Of a stretch of DNA of 64,000 nt, positions 47,948 through 58,121 are shown piece by piece; within the stretch, counting starts at the first letter, position 1, and each line of letters opens with the position of its first letter. The notes beneath the pieces were generated by a model. It did not search any database. It was not told the origin of the DNA and worked only from the letters and a program-made list of their open reading frames with translations. Position numbers and translations under genes: made by a program. This DNA comes from Spirosoma telluris (GTDB lineage Bacteria > Bacteroidota > Bacteroidia > Cytophagales > Spirosomataceae): NCBI GenBank assembly GCA_003259005.1, contig QLII01000001.1:6439001-6503000 (forward strand), in the 5' to 3' direction.

Positions 47948-48253
47948 TATGTATCGAAGGTTGGAAGGTCGCTATTTTTTTATATTCAGTGGCAAGATTA
48001 ATAGATCCCTTTTAGTTAGTCAATCCTTTTATTGAGCCTGGCCTTTTGATCAGCTAAAATGCGCCAGCTACCCATATGTATGTGTGAAGCTAACTTTCCA
48101 AATTTTATCAAAACTGAGCGGATTTTTGGGCTGTAGTGCCGACCGGGACGGTCGGGCGAGAACTAAGTAGCTTGACGACCGACCGGGACGGTCGGCACTA
48201 CAGCCCCATGACCTTTTACAACGTCTTTTTGAAAACTTTAAACAGCCTTTAGC
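47948..48253. repeat. Intergenic gap with GTAGTGCCGACCG inverted repeat
   Basis: 306 bp without an ORF. At 48128-48206 an 18-bp stem (GGGCTGTAGTGCCGACCG and complement) is present, and each arm also contains its own small hairpin CCGACC-ggga-CGGTCGG. The rest is AT-rich and shows nothing recognisable. Confidence 0.75.
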
Positions 48254-48748
48254 TTAAGAAGCCCCGAGCCAGCTAGCCATTCGGCAAAAATCAACGCATC
48301 TCCTTGAGCGAAACCCAATATAACCCGCAAAGATCATACTGAAAAATACGCCGAAGGAGGTATTCAACGCGCCCAGGCCAGCGAGCGAAACAGGCAAGAT
48401 GAGACCTACTACAACGCCCGCGACGTAAATCCAGAATCCTATGCGCCGGAGTTGAAACATCAGTACAGCGCCAGTGAGGGTTAAGAGCGAGTATATAAAT
48501 TGCGCAACAGCCAGTGATTTCACCTGAACCGGATCGCTGGGCATGGGTGCATCACTTGTCGAGCGGTCTTCAAAATAAGCCTCATCCTTCTTCTCCTGCC
48601 TGGGTGCTTTTTGGGTACCAGCGCTTTCGGCATAGGTCGTTTCGGAAACTGCGTTGGTTTGAAAAAAAGACACCGCCGAGTCGAATAAACCCCAGGCACA
48701 ACTAAGAAAGGTAAGAATACAGAGTAGCGTTAAAAATTGAGAGCGCAT
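48254..48748 (-). CDS. Small membrane protein of unknown function
   Basis: 164 aa from ATG 48748; the upstream in-frame ATG lies in the repeat. One hydrophobic segment at about 5-24, a charged low-complexity stretch (KAPRQEKKDEAYFEDRSTSD) at about 45-65, and then three spans (about 80-98, 105-125 and 130-150). Not recognised. No catalytic motif visible. Divergent from the SCP2 gene. Confidence 0.65.
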   Translation of the reverse strand: MRSQFLTLLCILTFLSCAWGLFDSAVSFFQTNAVSETTYAESAGTQKAPRQEKKDEAYFEDRSTSDAPMPSDPVQVKSLAVAQFIYSLLTLTGAVLMFQLRRIGFWIYVAGVVVGLILPVSLAGLGALNTSFGVFFSMIFAGYIGFRSRRCVDFCRMASWLGAS

Positions 48749-48750
48749 AA

Positions 48751-48808
48751 GTAGCGCGGACATCTTGTCCGCAAGAGAGAATTTAAGCGGACAGGATGTC
48801 CGCGTTAC
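48751..48808. repeat. Inverted repeat of the GCGGACA-TGTCCGC family
   Basis: 22-bp arms at 48751-48772 and 48787-48808 with two differences; each arm contains its own short palindrome GCGGACA..TGTCCGC. Related in wording to the hairpin at 8990-9026. It lies between divergent genes. Confidence 0.78.
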
Positions 48809-48864
48809 GTAGAAACCTTATTTTCGCGGCTGAGTTTGTTAATCAACAACGAAATCCAAATCTG

Positions 48865-49161
48865 ATGACTCTGCAAGAACTAACCGAGCAAACTCGGAAC
48901 AAAGTTACACACGCCGACAACATCAACGCTACCGTCAAGCTAGTAACTGACAAGGGTGTTGTGTATATCGACGCCACGCAATCGCCCGCTATTGTATCAA
49001 ACGACGATAAACCCGCCGACTGCGAATTGCAGATAAGCCTCGATAATCTCGTTAAACTAAGTACTGGCGACCTGAATCCGATGATGGCCGTTATGATGGG
49101 CAAACTTAAAATCAAAGGCGATATGGGTATCGCCATGAAAATGGGGCAGATAATGGGGTAA
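48865..49161 (+). CDS. SCP2 sterol-binding domain protein
   Basis: 98 aa from ATG 48865; the longer reading begins in the repeat. The single SCP2 domain is shown by VVYIDATQSPAIVSNDD, ADCELQISLDNLVKLSTGDLNPMMAVM and GKLKIKGDMGIAMKMG. Such stand-alone proteins bind a hydrophobic ligand, perhaps a lipid or acyl-CoA. Cytoplasmic. No clear operon partner. Confidence 0.88.
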   Translation: MTLQELTEQTRNKVTHADNINATVKLVTDKGVVYIDATQSPAIVSNDDKPADCELQISLDNLVKLSTGDLNPMMAVMMGKLKIKGDMGIAMKMGQIMG

Positions 49162-49164
49162 GAT

Positions 49165-49293
49165 TTAATGAAGAATTATGAATGATGAATGAAGAGTAGA
49201 TGTGATGAATAAGTAGTAGCACTACTGTTTAGACTTACTACATTCTCGGAATAAGCAAATATTCTTCACTTATCATTCATAATTCATCATTAA
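49165..49293. repeat. Inverted repeat spanning the gap before the Gfo/Idh/MocA gene
   Basis: 32-bp arms at 49165-49196 and 49262-49293 with about three differences, built of ATGAATTATGAATGA-type words. The right arm ends two bases before the ATG of the next gene. Confidence 0.72.
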
Positions 49294-49295
49294 CT

Positions 49296-50726
49296 ATGCC
49301 CTCTCGTCGTAAATTTCTGGAAAGTAGTACACTGGCTGCGGCTAGTTTTTTTATTGTACCGCGTCATGTGCTGGGTGGGACCGCAGCAGATGGTTCGCGA
49401 ATTATTGCGCCCTCTGATAAACTCAATATTGCCGCCGTGGGCTGTGGTGGCAAGGCCGATGTGAATATTCGGCTGGCCTACAACAACGGTTCCGACAACT
49501 TTGTGGCCCTGTGCGATGTCGACGACCGGCAGGCTAAAAAATTTCGCGCTAAGTTTCCCAACGCCCCTTACTTTCAGGATTATCGGGAAATGTTCGACAA
49601 GGCGGGCAAAACCTTCGACGCGGTCATCGTTAGCACCCCCGACCATATGCACGCGCCTATAGCTATGGCAGCGATGGCCATGGGTAAGCACGTATATGTC
49701 GAGAAGCCATTGACGCACGACATCTATGAGGCTCGGATGCTAACCCAGGCCGCCCAGAAGTATAAAGTCGTGACCCAGATGGGCAATCAGGGCAGCTCGG
49801 GCGATGCGACGCGCATTATCGAAACGGCTATTCAGAACAAGGTAATCGGTCATGTGCATACCGTTTATTGTTGGACCAATCGCCCGGTGTGGCCACAGGG
49901 GGTTAAGTCCCCAAAGGAAAAGGGGGAGTCGCAGCCCGTTCCGCCTGAAGTGAACTGGCCGCTCTGGCTAGGTACAGCTCCCACGCGAGATTATCACGAA
50001 GCCTATATGCCAACCCGCTGGCGGGGGTACTGGGATTTCGGTACTGGGGCGCTCGGCGATATGGGTTGTCACTTTATGGATGTGCCTTTCCGCGCCCTGA
50101 AACTCAAATACCCAACTTCGGTCGAGTGCAGCGTTGGTTCCGTGTATTCTGACTTCTTTAAAGAAGCCTTCTACGATGACAGTTGTCCACCTTCGTCGGC
50201 CATTCATCTGACATTTCCATCGGACGATAAAAAAGTCAAAGAGATTAAATTCTCGTGGTTTGATGGGGGTATCCGGCCTCAACTTCCCGAAGGCATCGAC
50301 TATAACGACGTATTCCGCGAAATTGACGGGGGTATGCTGTTCATCGGCACCAAAGGAATGCTGACGGGTGGCCTGTTCGGCAATGATCCTAAACTGTTGC
50401 CCGTCGATAAGTTTAGTGGAAAGGAACTCCCCGCTCCGGAAAAACCATTGGTAGAAGGCAAAACAGAAGGCCATCAGCAGCAGTGGGTCAAAGCCTGCAA
50501 GCAGGGATTTGGTGCCTATACGTCTTCTTCATTCGACCAGTCGGGGCCGCTCACTGAAACCGTGCTGATGGGCAATCTGGCTACGCGCTCCTATCTGGCC
50601 CGCGAAGGTGGAAAGTTCACCGGACGCAAAAAACTGCTCTGGGATGGCGATAACATGAAAATTACCAACTTCGACTACGCCAACCAGTTTGTTCGGCGGC
50701 AGTATAATGGTGGGTATACCCTTTAG
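49296..50726 (+). CDS. Gfo/Idh/MocA-family oxidoreductase with Tat signal
   Basis: 476 aa. The N-terminus MPSRRKFLESSTLAAASFF is a twin-arginine-type signal, so the enzyme is probably exported with its NAD(P) bound. The Rossmann domain starts at KLNIAAVGCGGKADVN (about 48); VSTPDHMHAPIAMAAM and EKPLTHDIYEARML are family signatures, the Lys in EKPL being near the active site. The C-terminal domain carries WDFGTGALGDMGCHFMDVP. Usual roles are sugar dehydrogenation or glycosidase-like redox chemistry. Confidence 0.92.
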   Translation: MPSRRKFLESSTLAAASFFIVPRHVLGGTAADGSRIIAPSDKLNIAAVGCGGKADVNIRLAYNNGSDNFVALCDVDDRQAKKFRAKFPNAPYFQDYREMFDKAGKTFDAVIVSTPDHMHAPIAMAAMAMGKHVYVEKPLTHDIYEARMLTQAAQKYKVVTQMGNQGSSGDATRIIETAIQNKVIGHVHTVYCWTNRPVWPQGVKSPKEKGESQPVPPEVNWPLWLGTAPTRDYHEAYMPTRWRGYWDFGTGALGDMGCHFMDVPFRALKLKYPTSVECSVGSVYSDFFKEAFYDDSCPPSSAIHLTFPSDDKKVKEIKFSWFDGGIRPQLPEGIDYNDVFREIDGGMLFIGTKGMLTGGLFGNDPKLLPVDKFSGKELPAPEKPLVEGKTEGHQQQWVKACKQGFGAYTSSSFDQSGPLTETVLMGNLATRSYLAREGGKFTGRKKLLWDGDNMKITNFDYANQFVRRQYNGGYTL

Positions 50727-50731
50727 TAGGT

Positions 50732-50830
50732 AGTGGAGTAGGTGGAGTTAGTCCAGTAAGTGAAATAGGTTAAGTAAGGCACCAACTTACTGCACCACTC
50801 ACTCACTGCACTAACTCCACCTACTCCACT
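50732..50830. repeat. Inverted repeat with 21-bp perfect arms
   Basis: AGTGGAGTAGGTGGAGTTAGT at 50732-50752 and its complement at 50810-50830, surrounded by further AGTGGAGTA-like words. It starts six bases after the oxidoreductase stop. Confidence 0.78.
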
Positions 50831-50893
50831 TACTTCGCCACTCCACCATTTTCCTTAAATAAATCCCTACATTAGTGGTACCTCAGATCACTG

Positions 50894-52866
50894 ATGAGAC
50901 GATTTCGCCAACTTGTAGTACCCTTTCTGAGCTGTTGTTTACTGGCTTTTCGCCTGACGGCACAACCATTGAGCAAACAGCCAGTTGTTGTATTGCCTGA
51001 ACATGGTGACCTGGCCTCGTTGCACGGAGGGTTGGCCTATTTTCGTGATTCGTTACGTACCCGAACCATTACTGATGTTGCGAATTTGGCAACCAGTTCA
51101 GCTTTTCGGCCAATAACCACGCCTGTCCCTAATTTTGGGTATATAACTGGAGTGCAGGCGGCAAGACCTGTCTGGCTGCGGTTTCGGCTGGACAACCGAA
51201 CAACTATACCGCAGACATGGCTTGCCGAAATTGACTTCTGGTCGTTTGATGAACTACAACTGTTTGTTGTCGATGCGCATAATCAGGTACTATCTACCTC
51301 GCCTATAATCGGCTGGAAAACCCCGGCATCTAAACGACTGAGGCACCATCGACATTACTGGTTTCCGTTTACCGTGCCTGCTAATCGGCCCGTAACCGCC
51401 TATTTACGGATGTTCAAACAGCGGGGTACCCAGATTTTACCGATCAGCCTTGTTCGGGAGTCGGCCTATGAGCCAGCGGTGCAATCAGGTTATCTGTTCT
51501 GGGGGGGCGTTTTGTTTACCCTCACGTTTGTGGCCGTCATGAGCCTGATTTTTTTTCTCACGACGCTTGATCGGATCTATTCAAAATATATTTTCTGCTT
51601 GCTTGGACTGGTTGGCTTCTTTGTCATAAACGACGGATTTATGAACCAATTTGCCTTTGAGGAGCAATTCTGGCTGCCCCGGCAAAACGTTTATTTCCTG
51701 TTTCCGCTCATACTGTTTTACTCGCAGCTAACGTTTGTTCGTACGTTTCTGTCGTTACGCCATACACCATCCAGCCGGTGGCATACTATCGGAACCGTTG
51801 TGTTGTGGTGCGGTCTTTTTTGCCTGATGGGACTGACGTTTGAGAAAATAAGGCCGTTTACCCCCACCATCGAACTGATTATGGTGCGGCTCTTTTCCAT
51901 TTTTTACTGGTTTCCAATGCCAGTCATCGGGGCCTATATTGTGGTTAGCATTGTCCGTAAATACCATGTTCGCGAAGCCTGGTTGTATCTTATTGCGGTT
52001 GCTCCGTTTTATACGCTGAACCTGGGGCAGGTTTTTGCAAATTTCGGATTTATACCCACCTACGAGCCCGTCGCTAATTTTGCTTATTATGCCATCGCTG
52101 CCTTGTTTGAAGTACTTGTTCTGACGGTTGGGCTGGCGTATCGCTACAAGATGGATCGTGACCAGACCGAGCGGCTGATTAAAGAAAGTACCGTTCAGCA
52201 ACAGCGAACTTATCAGGCCGAGGTGCAGACCCTGGCCTTGAAAAATAACCTGCTAATTGAAAAAGAACGGATTGCCCGCGACCTGCACGACAATGTAGGC
52301 GCTCACTTAGCGTTCATCGTGACCAACCTGACGCAGATTAGCGACCAGGCCGAAAAACAGTCTGTCAAAGATGGCAAGCAGTGGGCCAGTCGGTTGCGAA
52401 ATATCGTGATGCACACGCGGGAGGCCGTCAAACTCCTGCGCGAAACCATCTGGGCCATTCATCAGGAAAGTTTTACCGTAGAGGAGTTTGGCGAGCGGCT
52501 CGACCAGTATATCAATCGCTATTTTCATGAGACCGATGGGTTGCATGTCGATGTATTGGTAACAGGTTCACAAACGCAACGGCTTTCATCAACACAGGTG
52601 CTGAATTTATTTAGAATTGTGCAGGAAGCGCTGACCAACGTAGTCAAACACGCGCAGGCTACTACAGCTATTGTTCAGTTAGAGGTTAGCCCAAGCGGTC
52701 ATATTACGCTACGTATTCACGACAATGGATTAGGGTTTACGTGGGCCAACGGCACAGTTTCGACACAACACTATGGCATGCAAAACATGCAGACGCGGGC
52801 TCAGGAACTGGGGGTACCTTCCGGGTCTTCGCTGATAATGGTACAACCGTAGAAGTAGAAGTTTGA
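50894..52866 (+). CDS. 7TMR-DISM sensor histidine kinase (HisKA_3 type), last residues frameshifted
   Basis: About 657 aa after repair. A signal peptide and an extracellular DISM domain (about 25-190) are followed by seven membrane spans (about 195-415), a coiled coil and the HisKA_3 box IARDLHDNVGAHL with H465. The HATPase has NVVKHA (N-box) and DNGLGF. As given, the G-box frame is lost: a G5 run at 52810-52814 needs a sixth G to read ELGGTFRVFADNGTTVEV and to stop at 52866. Kinases of this type pair with LuxR-type response regulators, but none is adjacent. Confidence 0.88.
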
Positions 52867-52877
52867 TTGACTTTTTC

Positions 52878-53360
52878 TTAATGAATAGTTACGTTGAATG
52901 CACCTTCTGTTAGCGTTCGTTTTATCGTGCCAGTGGCATCGTAAGCTGTGAAGCTAAAGGTACCAGTCATATAGGTTGCTGTTTTCTTCGTAATGGTGAT
53001 ACTTCCGGTTCCCCCATTGACCGTTGAAAAGTCTTCTTTATTGATGGTCAAAATGCCGATGTTAACCGTATTCATTGGATAGGTTCCTTCAACAGCCGTA
53101 GTGGGTAAGGCAAGAGCTACAACATCGCTGGTTTTACTATCGAGGCCATAAATGGCGAAATAGCCATTAGCACCCGGAAACGTAGCCAGGGCATATGCAT
53201 AATCTGGGGCATAGGCCTTCCCATCAACCTTTACCTGAAGCCCAACGGTGGCTTCTGTAGGGGTTGGGGCAGGTACAATGTCATCCGATTTTTTGCTGCA
53301 TGAGCTTACACTAAGGATGCAAAAAATAGTCAGGAGCGTTACTACGTGAGCGATTTTCAT
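52878..53360 (-). CDS. Hypothetical lipoprotein
   Basis: 160 aa with lipobox LSVSSC (C21) and a Pro/Thr linker. The mature part is a beta-sandwich with VGLQVKVDGKAYAPD, GGTGSITITKKTATYMTGTFSFTAYD and EGAFNVTI, like the DUF6252-type surface lipoproteins common in Bacteroidota. Function unknown. Convergent with the histidine kinase gene; only 11 bp separate the two repaired stops. Confidence 0.75.
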   Translation of the reverse strand: MKIAHVVTLLTIFCILSVSSCSKKSDDIVPAPTPTEATVGLQVKVDGKAYAPDYAYALATFPGANGYFAIYGLDSKTSDVVALALPTTAVEGTYPMNTVNIGILTINKEDFSTVNGGTGSITITKKTATYMTGTFSFTAYDATGTIKRTLTEGAFNVTIH

Positions 53361-53404
53361 GATTGAGAGCGGGTGCCTTGGCTTGATCTACTTTATGGAT
53401 GAAC

Positions 53405-53439
53405 CAAAGCTACTACAACGGGCAGGGCCTTGGAGTCAA
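53405..53439 (-). promoter_or_regulatory. Candidate promoter of the hypothetical lipoprotein
   Basis: On the minus strand TAGCTTTG (53412-53405) fits TAnnTTTG, with TTG at 53439-53437. The spacer of 24 bp is slightly long. It lies 45 bp upstream of the start at 53360. Confidence 0.4.
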
Positions 53440-53591
53440 GACTGTGTAGTAGGCAGGTTTGACTTTAAACCCGGTGGAAACCGCACTACAGTTGGCGTAA
53501 AGGCAAAACCTGCTGTCTTGGTCATGGGTAAAATTTGGTTTTGCTCCGTAACCTTTGCGCCAGCCGGGAGTTTCCAGCGAAATACTCAATC

Positions 53592-55051
53592 ATGACTATC
53601 TTTCGATTCATTGCTGCTCTTTTGCTTGCTTTTGTTCATCATGTCTTTTCTTATGGTCAGACCACCCAAATCGACAATGTAGAAACCCTGATACGACGTG
53701 AAATGCAGGAGCGTCGTATTCCGGGCCTTCAGGTGGCGGTTGTTCAGCACGGGAACGTTGTTCTGCTTAAATCCTTTGGTGTTGCCAATATCCAAAACGC
53801 GGTTCCGGTTTCGAATCAAAGCGTTTTCATGATTAACTCCTGCACCAAAGCCTTTACGGGTGTTGCCATTATGCAATTAGTTGAAGAAGGAAAAGTGGAG
53901 CTGGCTGCACCCGTATCGCGTTATCTTGATAACCTCCCGGCACCCTGGCAACCTGTTACGATACGGCAATTATTGACCCACGTTTCGGGGCTTCCCGATA
54001 TTAACCGAATTGCTAACCCAATACCGGTGGCTTGATGGCGCAGGAAACGGAAGAAGCCGCCTGGGCGAAAATACAGACGTTTCCAATGGATTTTCCAACC
54101 GGCGAGCAGTTCAGCTATAACCAGACGAACTATGTTTTGCTGGGAAAGATCATTGATAAATACCGCGAAAAACCGTTTACGCAGGTGTTTAGCGAGCGAC
54201 AATTTCAGGTGGTGGGTATGCCGGGTACACAGTTTGGTGATTCCCGCGATGTGATTCCCAATATGGTCCAGCAATATAAGTACGTGACAAAGCTGGATGG
54301 GAAAGCACTGGGCGAGAAAAGGCTCATCAACAATTACGCAGAAATGTCGCCCTTTCACCGAACCGCATCTGGTTTAAACAGCACAGCCGAAGACATTGCC
54401 CATTGGATCATTGCCTTACAACAAGGTAAACTTTTCAAGACAAAGGACGCACTCAAAACCCTCTGGACCGCAGGGACGTACAAAAATGGCTCACCAACTC
54501 AGTGGGCATTGGGTTGGGTTACCAAGCCTCGTCCCAAACACAGCGCGATCATCATAACGGGAGGGGGGCGTTCGGCCTTTTCGGTGTATCCTGAAGATGA
54601 TCTGGCCATTGTTGTGCTCACTAATTTGTCTGGCGCTTATCCAGAAGAATTTATTGATGAACTGGCTGGGTACTACAACCCGGAAATCCCAGCAGCCGAT
54701 CCGGTTACGGCCCTTCATATGCAGTTGCGGAAACGAGGGTTCGAACAGGCCATTGACGTTGCCAATGAGCTGAAAAAGAAAGATGCAAACTTTCAGCCGT
54801 CTGAAAATGACCTGAATGATTGGGCCTATCGGATGCTAAACGGCGGAGGAAACCCGAAGGAGGCTCTCGAAATTTTCAAACTCAATGTGAGCTTATACCC
54901 CCAAAGCTGGAATGTATATGATAGTTACGGGGAAGCCCTGTTAAAAAACGGTCGGAGAGAAGAAGCCATTGCCATGTACAGGAAGTCGGTTGAACTGAAT
55001 CCTGATAATCAGAATGGGAAAGCGATGTTAGCTAGAATCGAGGGAAAGTGA
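53592..55051 (+). pseudogene. Beta-lactamase-family serine hydrolase with C-terminal TPR, frame broken
   Basis: About 486 aa after repair. ATG 53592 opens a signal peptide (MTIFRFIAALLLAFVHHVFSYGQ). The catalytic S-x-x-K is in INSCTKAFTG and the Y-x-N in FSYNQTNYVLLG. The frame breaks in a C3 run at 54017-54019; a fourth C gives IANPNTGGLMAQETEEAAW. The C-terminal part holds TPR-like helices (WNVYDSYGEALLKNGRREEA). Periplasmic class C-like esterase or peptidase; resistance to beta-lactams should not be assumed. Confidence 0.85.
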
Positions 55052-55073
55052 AATAGCATGCTAATTGGCCGAT

Positions 55074-56063
55074 TCACTTTGCCGATTGGGCAAGCGAGCC
55101 AAAGGCAACTCCGATTTTAATGCCACCCCAGCGGTGTGGTTTGCCCGTTTCAAATTCGCGGGTGAGCAGCGACTGATAATATTCCAGATACAGTTTTTTG
55201 TAGCGAAGTACAGCTCCATAATTTGCCTGAAACGTAGTGCGCGCCAGTTGGTCGGCGGAAATCACGTAGGGGCTGGTTCGATTAAAAAGGCCACCTTGCA
55301 GGGTAGCGTCGTAGGCAATGACACTCACCAAGGGCTGAGCATACACATACAATTGCAACCGCCGATTGAGGGAGGCAGTGCCAAACGGTGAATCAAACCG
55401 ACCTGCCATTACCACAAACCCCGTTTGCAACCGATCAACGAACGTGCCAACCTGGGCTTGTGCATTAGCACTTACCGACAGCGCATGGCGATAGGCGTAG
55501 AGCTGTTTTTCGTAGTTGAGGCTATAATTTAAAATCACGTCGTTACGAATCTGATTCGCCCAGCCGTGGGGTTCAACCCCGTTTATAAGTCGATGAATGG
55601 CGGCCTGCATTTCGAAGCCGATCGCAACTGGCCCCACCATACCCGTGCTTAGCAACGACGATACCCGAACCCGGCGCAGCGTATCGGTTGATATACTAAA
55701 TGTTTTGAGTAGAATGCAAGCGGCAAACGGGCGGTCACCTACCAAAATAGCATCGCTTTGGATGGTCGTGGGTGTAAATCCGAAATGCTCCAATGCCAGA
55801 CCGTACTGCACCTGGTTGCCTCTGGCTTTGATGAGTAGCCTGGTGAGTGGATTTTTTCGGAGTGCCGGATTGACGACTTCAAAATTGTAGCCCTGGGTAT
55901 AATAATAATCCGTAGTGGTGAAGTAGTCGTTGTCGTAGTGAAGACGGATGTACTTATCGGAGCCCATTTGCCGAAACGACGCCGTATTGTCGATGCGTTG
56001 AGCCAAACTCAACACAGGAATCAACCACCCTAAAACGGCCAGATAGATTTTACTTTTCTGCAT
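55074..56063 (-). CDS. Lipid A 3-O-deacylase LpxR-like outer membrane protein (DUF2219)
   Basis: 329 aa with signal peptide ending SLAQ (about residue 21). LpxR signatures: LHYDNDYFTTTDYYYTQGYN (the Asn-Asp pair), VGDRPFAACILL and IGFEMQAAIHRLINGVEPHGW, where the Gln/His pair matches the catalytic positions of LpxR. The barrel would have twelve strands. Probable role is lipid A remodelling in the outer membrane; activity cannot be confirmed from sequence. Confidence 0.85.
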   Translation of the reverse strand: MQKSKIYLAVLGWLIPVLSLAQRIDNTASFRQMGSDKYIRLHYDNDYFTTTDYYYTQGYNFEVVNPALRKNPLTRLLIKARGNQVQYGLALEHFGFTPTTIQSDAILVGDRPFAACILLKTFSISTDTLRRVRVSSLLSTGMVGPVAIGFEMQAAIHRLINGVEPHGWANQIRNDVILNYSLNYEKQLYAYRHALSVSANAQAQVGTFVDRLQTGFVVMAGRFDSPFGTASLNRRLQLYVYAQPLVSVIAYDATLQGGLFNRTSPYVISADQLARTTFQANYGAVLRYKKLYLEYYQSLLTREFETGKPHRWGGIKIGVAFGSLAQSAK

Positions 56064-56206
56064 GATAAGCTATCTACGCCTATCCTATGGACACGGATTG
56101 ATTTGGACACAAACTCCTTTCCAGTGCTAATCTTGTAGTGGAGTCAGATTGGCCGTAATTCACATTTAGGATAGCGTAAGCGAAATTTTTATCTGATCTG
56201 CTCCAA

Positions 56207-57988
56207 TTAGGCAATAGCTAACTGGAAATAAAAAGCGGCTCCGGGAACTACATTAGGGTGCAGCCCGATTTGCCCTCCCATAGACTGAATAAATTCTTTG
56301 GAAATGGACAATCCCAGCCCTGTTCCACTAAAGGGTCCATTGAGGCCGGGTGCTTTAAAATAGCGTTCAAAGACGCGTTCCCGGTGCTCTTCCCGTAAGC
56401 CGGGACCATAATCGCGTACAGTAAATTCAACCTGATCATTCAGTTTCTGAGCCGTAATGTCAATTGACGATTGCTCGGGGCTATGCCGGATTGCGTTTGA
56501 CAGAAAATTGATCAGTACCCAGGAGGCCTTGTCAGGGTCGGCTTTCACAGCGGGTAGGTCAGCCGGAATCGCTAGCTTAAACTGAATCTGTTTCTGCTCT
56601 GCCTGCGTTCTGAGGGCGCTGGTGGCTACGCGGACCAGCTCGGTGGGGTTGGTGGCTTGAATCTGAAGCTGTATTTGCCCCGATTCCACCTGGGCCATGT
56701 TCAGTAATTCACCTGTTAATCGTAACAACCGGTCGGTGTTTTCCTCCACATGGTTCACCATCTCCTGCTGCTCGCTATTCAGGACGCCCAGCCGTTTGTC
56801 GGCCAGGAGTTTCAGGCTCATTTTGATGGCCGAAATGGGTGTTTTTAATTCATGGGAAACCGTGGCGATGAAATTGGTTTTGGCCAGATCCAGTTCTTTA
56901 TAGGAGGTGATGTTGAGCAGCATAATCACGTACCCTGCCTGCACTGTTTGAGTTTCGCCAGTAGGGGTTACTTCAACTGCGTGAATCTCCTTGGTAAAGT
57001 AGCTTTCCTTTCCTTTGCCATTAAGACCCGGATCATAGATTTTCAGCAGATCGCTCCCCGTTTCAGGTCGAAGTGGTTCGATTGTAGAGCGGGTCTGGAG
57101 TTCAGCTGAGTCGGGCATAATATCCTGAATGAGTACCCGTAACAAATCGTTAGAGGTGGCTACGTCGGGCGCGTATTTGCCAATGAGTAGCTTTCGCTCT
57201 ACCCCCAGTAAGCGTTCGGCCACCGGATTGATAAACAGAATTCGACGTTTCTCATCCAGCCCAATGATGCCTTCACTCATAATCTCCACCAGCGTATCGA
57301 TGCGTTTTTTCTCGAACAGCACCCTGGCCAGGTTCGAATGCTCATATTCATCCAGTTTCTGGGCCATGGAGTTAAACGAGCGGGCTAGTTCCCCAAATTC
57401 ATCACTGGATTTGAAGTGTAGTCGTTCCTCAAAATTGCGGCTGGTGATCTGTTTAATACCCCTGGTTAGCTCCCGAAGCGGCCCCGCAATATAATTGGGA
57501 ATGTTAATGACGAAGGAGAAAACAATCAGAAAACAGAACGTACCGATAGACCCCAGCCAGAGTAACGCATCCTTCGCGGTCTGTTCGGCTGTTCTGCTCT
57601 TTCTGACAATGGCCTGACGGTTCAAATCATCGATGGCGAATAAATGGAGCCGGATGCGATTGATGGTTCCGATATCGGTAGCACCAGCCCGTAAGCGAGT
57701 GAACTCCCGGCGCACAGCACTGGTGGCCTGAGCTTCGCCCACTTCCGTGAGATTCGCTTCCTGTTTTTTTAAGTTTGCCGCAAAATCAGCCAGCGCATCC
57801 GGGTCATCGAGTGTAGTCAAGGCTTTCTGCATGTTGCTGACAAACTCCAGCGAGATATAATTATCTTTCAGAATTGCCCTGGAGTCCTGCGCCAGTTGGT
57901 TCAGGTAAAAAGCTCCTAACCCACCCAACACCAGGATAATGCTAAAGAGGAAGACCAGCGAGAGCGATACTTTGGTTTTGAGTGTCAT
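56207..57988 (-). CDS. Membrane sensor histidine kinase of the kdp operon (HAMP-PAS-HisKA-HATPase)
   Basis: 593 aa. Two spans (about 8-30 and 145-168) flank a periplasmic helical sensor of about 115 residues. HAMP follows (about 168-222: PLRELTRGIKQITSRNFEERL), then PAS (about 240-350: IMSEGIIGLDEKRRILFINPVAERLLG), HisKA with ATVSHELKTPISAIK, and HATPase with NFLSNAIRHSP, DYGPGL and GTGLGLSISKE. It lies 170 bp after the kinase-less KdpD gene on the same strand. Together they could make up the two halves of a classical KdpD. No KdpE response regulator is seen. Confidence 0.9.
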   Translation of the reverse strand: MTLKTKVSLSLVFLFSIILVLGGLGAFYLNQLAQDSRAILKDNYISLEFVSNMQKALTTLDDPDALADFAANLKKQEANLTEVGEAQATSAVRREFTRLRAGATDIGTINRIRLHLFAIDDLNRQAIVRKSRTAEQTAKDALLWLGSIGTFCFLIVFSFVINIPNYIAGPLRELTRGIKQITSRNFEERLHFKSSDEFGELARSFNSMAQKLDEYEHSNLARVLFEKKRIDTLVEIMSEGIIGLDEKRRILFINPVAERLLGVERKLLIGKYAPDVATSNDLLRVLIQDIMPDSAELQTRSTIEPLRPETGSDLLKIYDPGLNGKGKESYFTKEIHAVEVTPTGETQTVQAGYVIMLLNITSYKELDLAKTNFIATVSHELKTPISAIKMSLKLLADKRLGVLNSEQQEMVNHVEENTDRLLRLTGELLNMAQVESGQIQLQIQATNPTELVRVATSALRTQAEQKQIQFKLAIPADLPAVKADPDKASWVLINFLSNAIRHSPEQSSIDITAQKLNDQVEFTVRDYGPGLREEHRERVFERYFKAPGLNGPFSGTGLGLSISKEFIQSMGGQIGLHPNVVPGAAFYFQLAIA

Positions 57989-58055
57989 AGGTAGTGGCGG
58001 TATTTAGGTTCTTGTTGGTTCTTTAGATTCTTATTGATTCTATGGATTCTTATTG

Positions 58056-58121
58056 ATTCTGTGGATGCTGTTGATTGTTACTAACTGTGAGACAATAAAA
58101 TCAACAGCATCCATAGAATCA
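58056..58121. repeat. Inverted repeat of the GATTCT family
   Basis: 22-bp arms (58056-58077 and 58100-58121, one difference), within 58020-58150 where GATTCTATGGATTC-like words recur in both orientations. Related to 21141-21238. It separates the kdpD-like gene from the kinase gene. Confidence 0.8.

Noticed and set aside
53550..53560. GTAACCTTTG as a -7 box for the serine hydrolase gene
   Set aside because: It has three instead of two bases between TA and TTTG.
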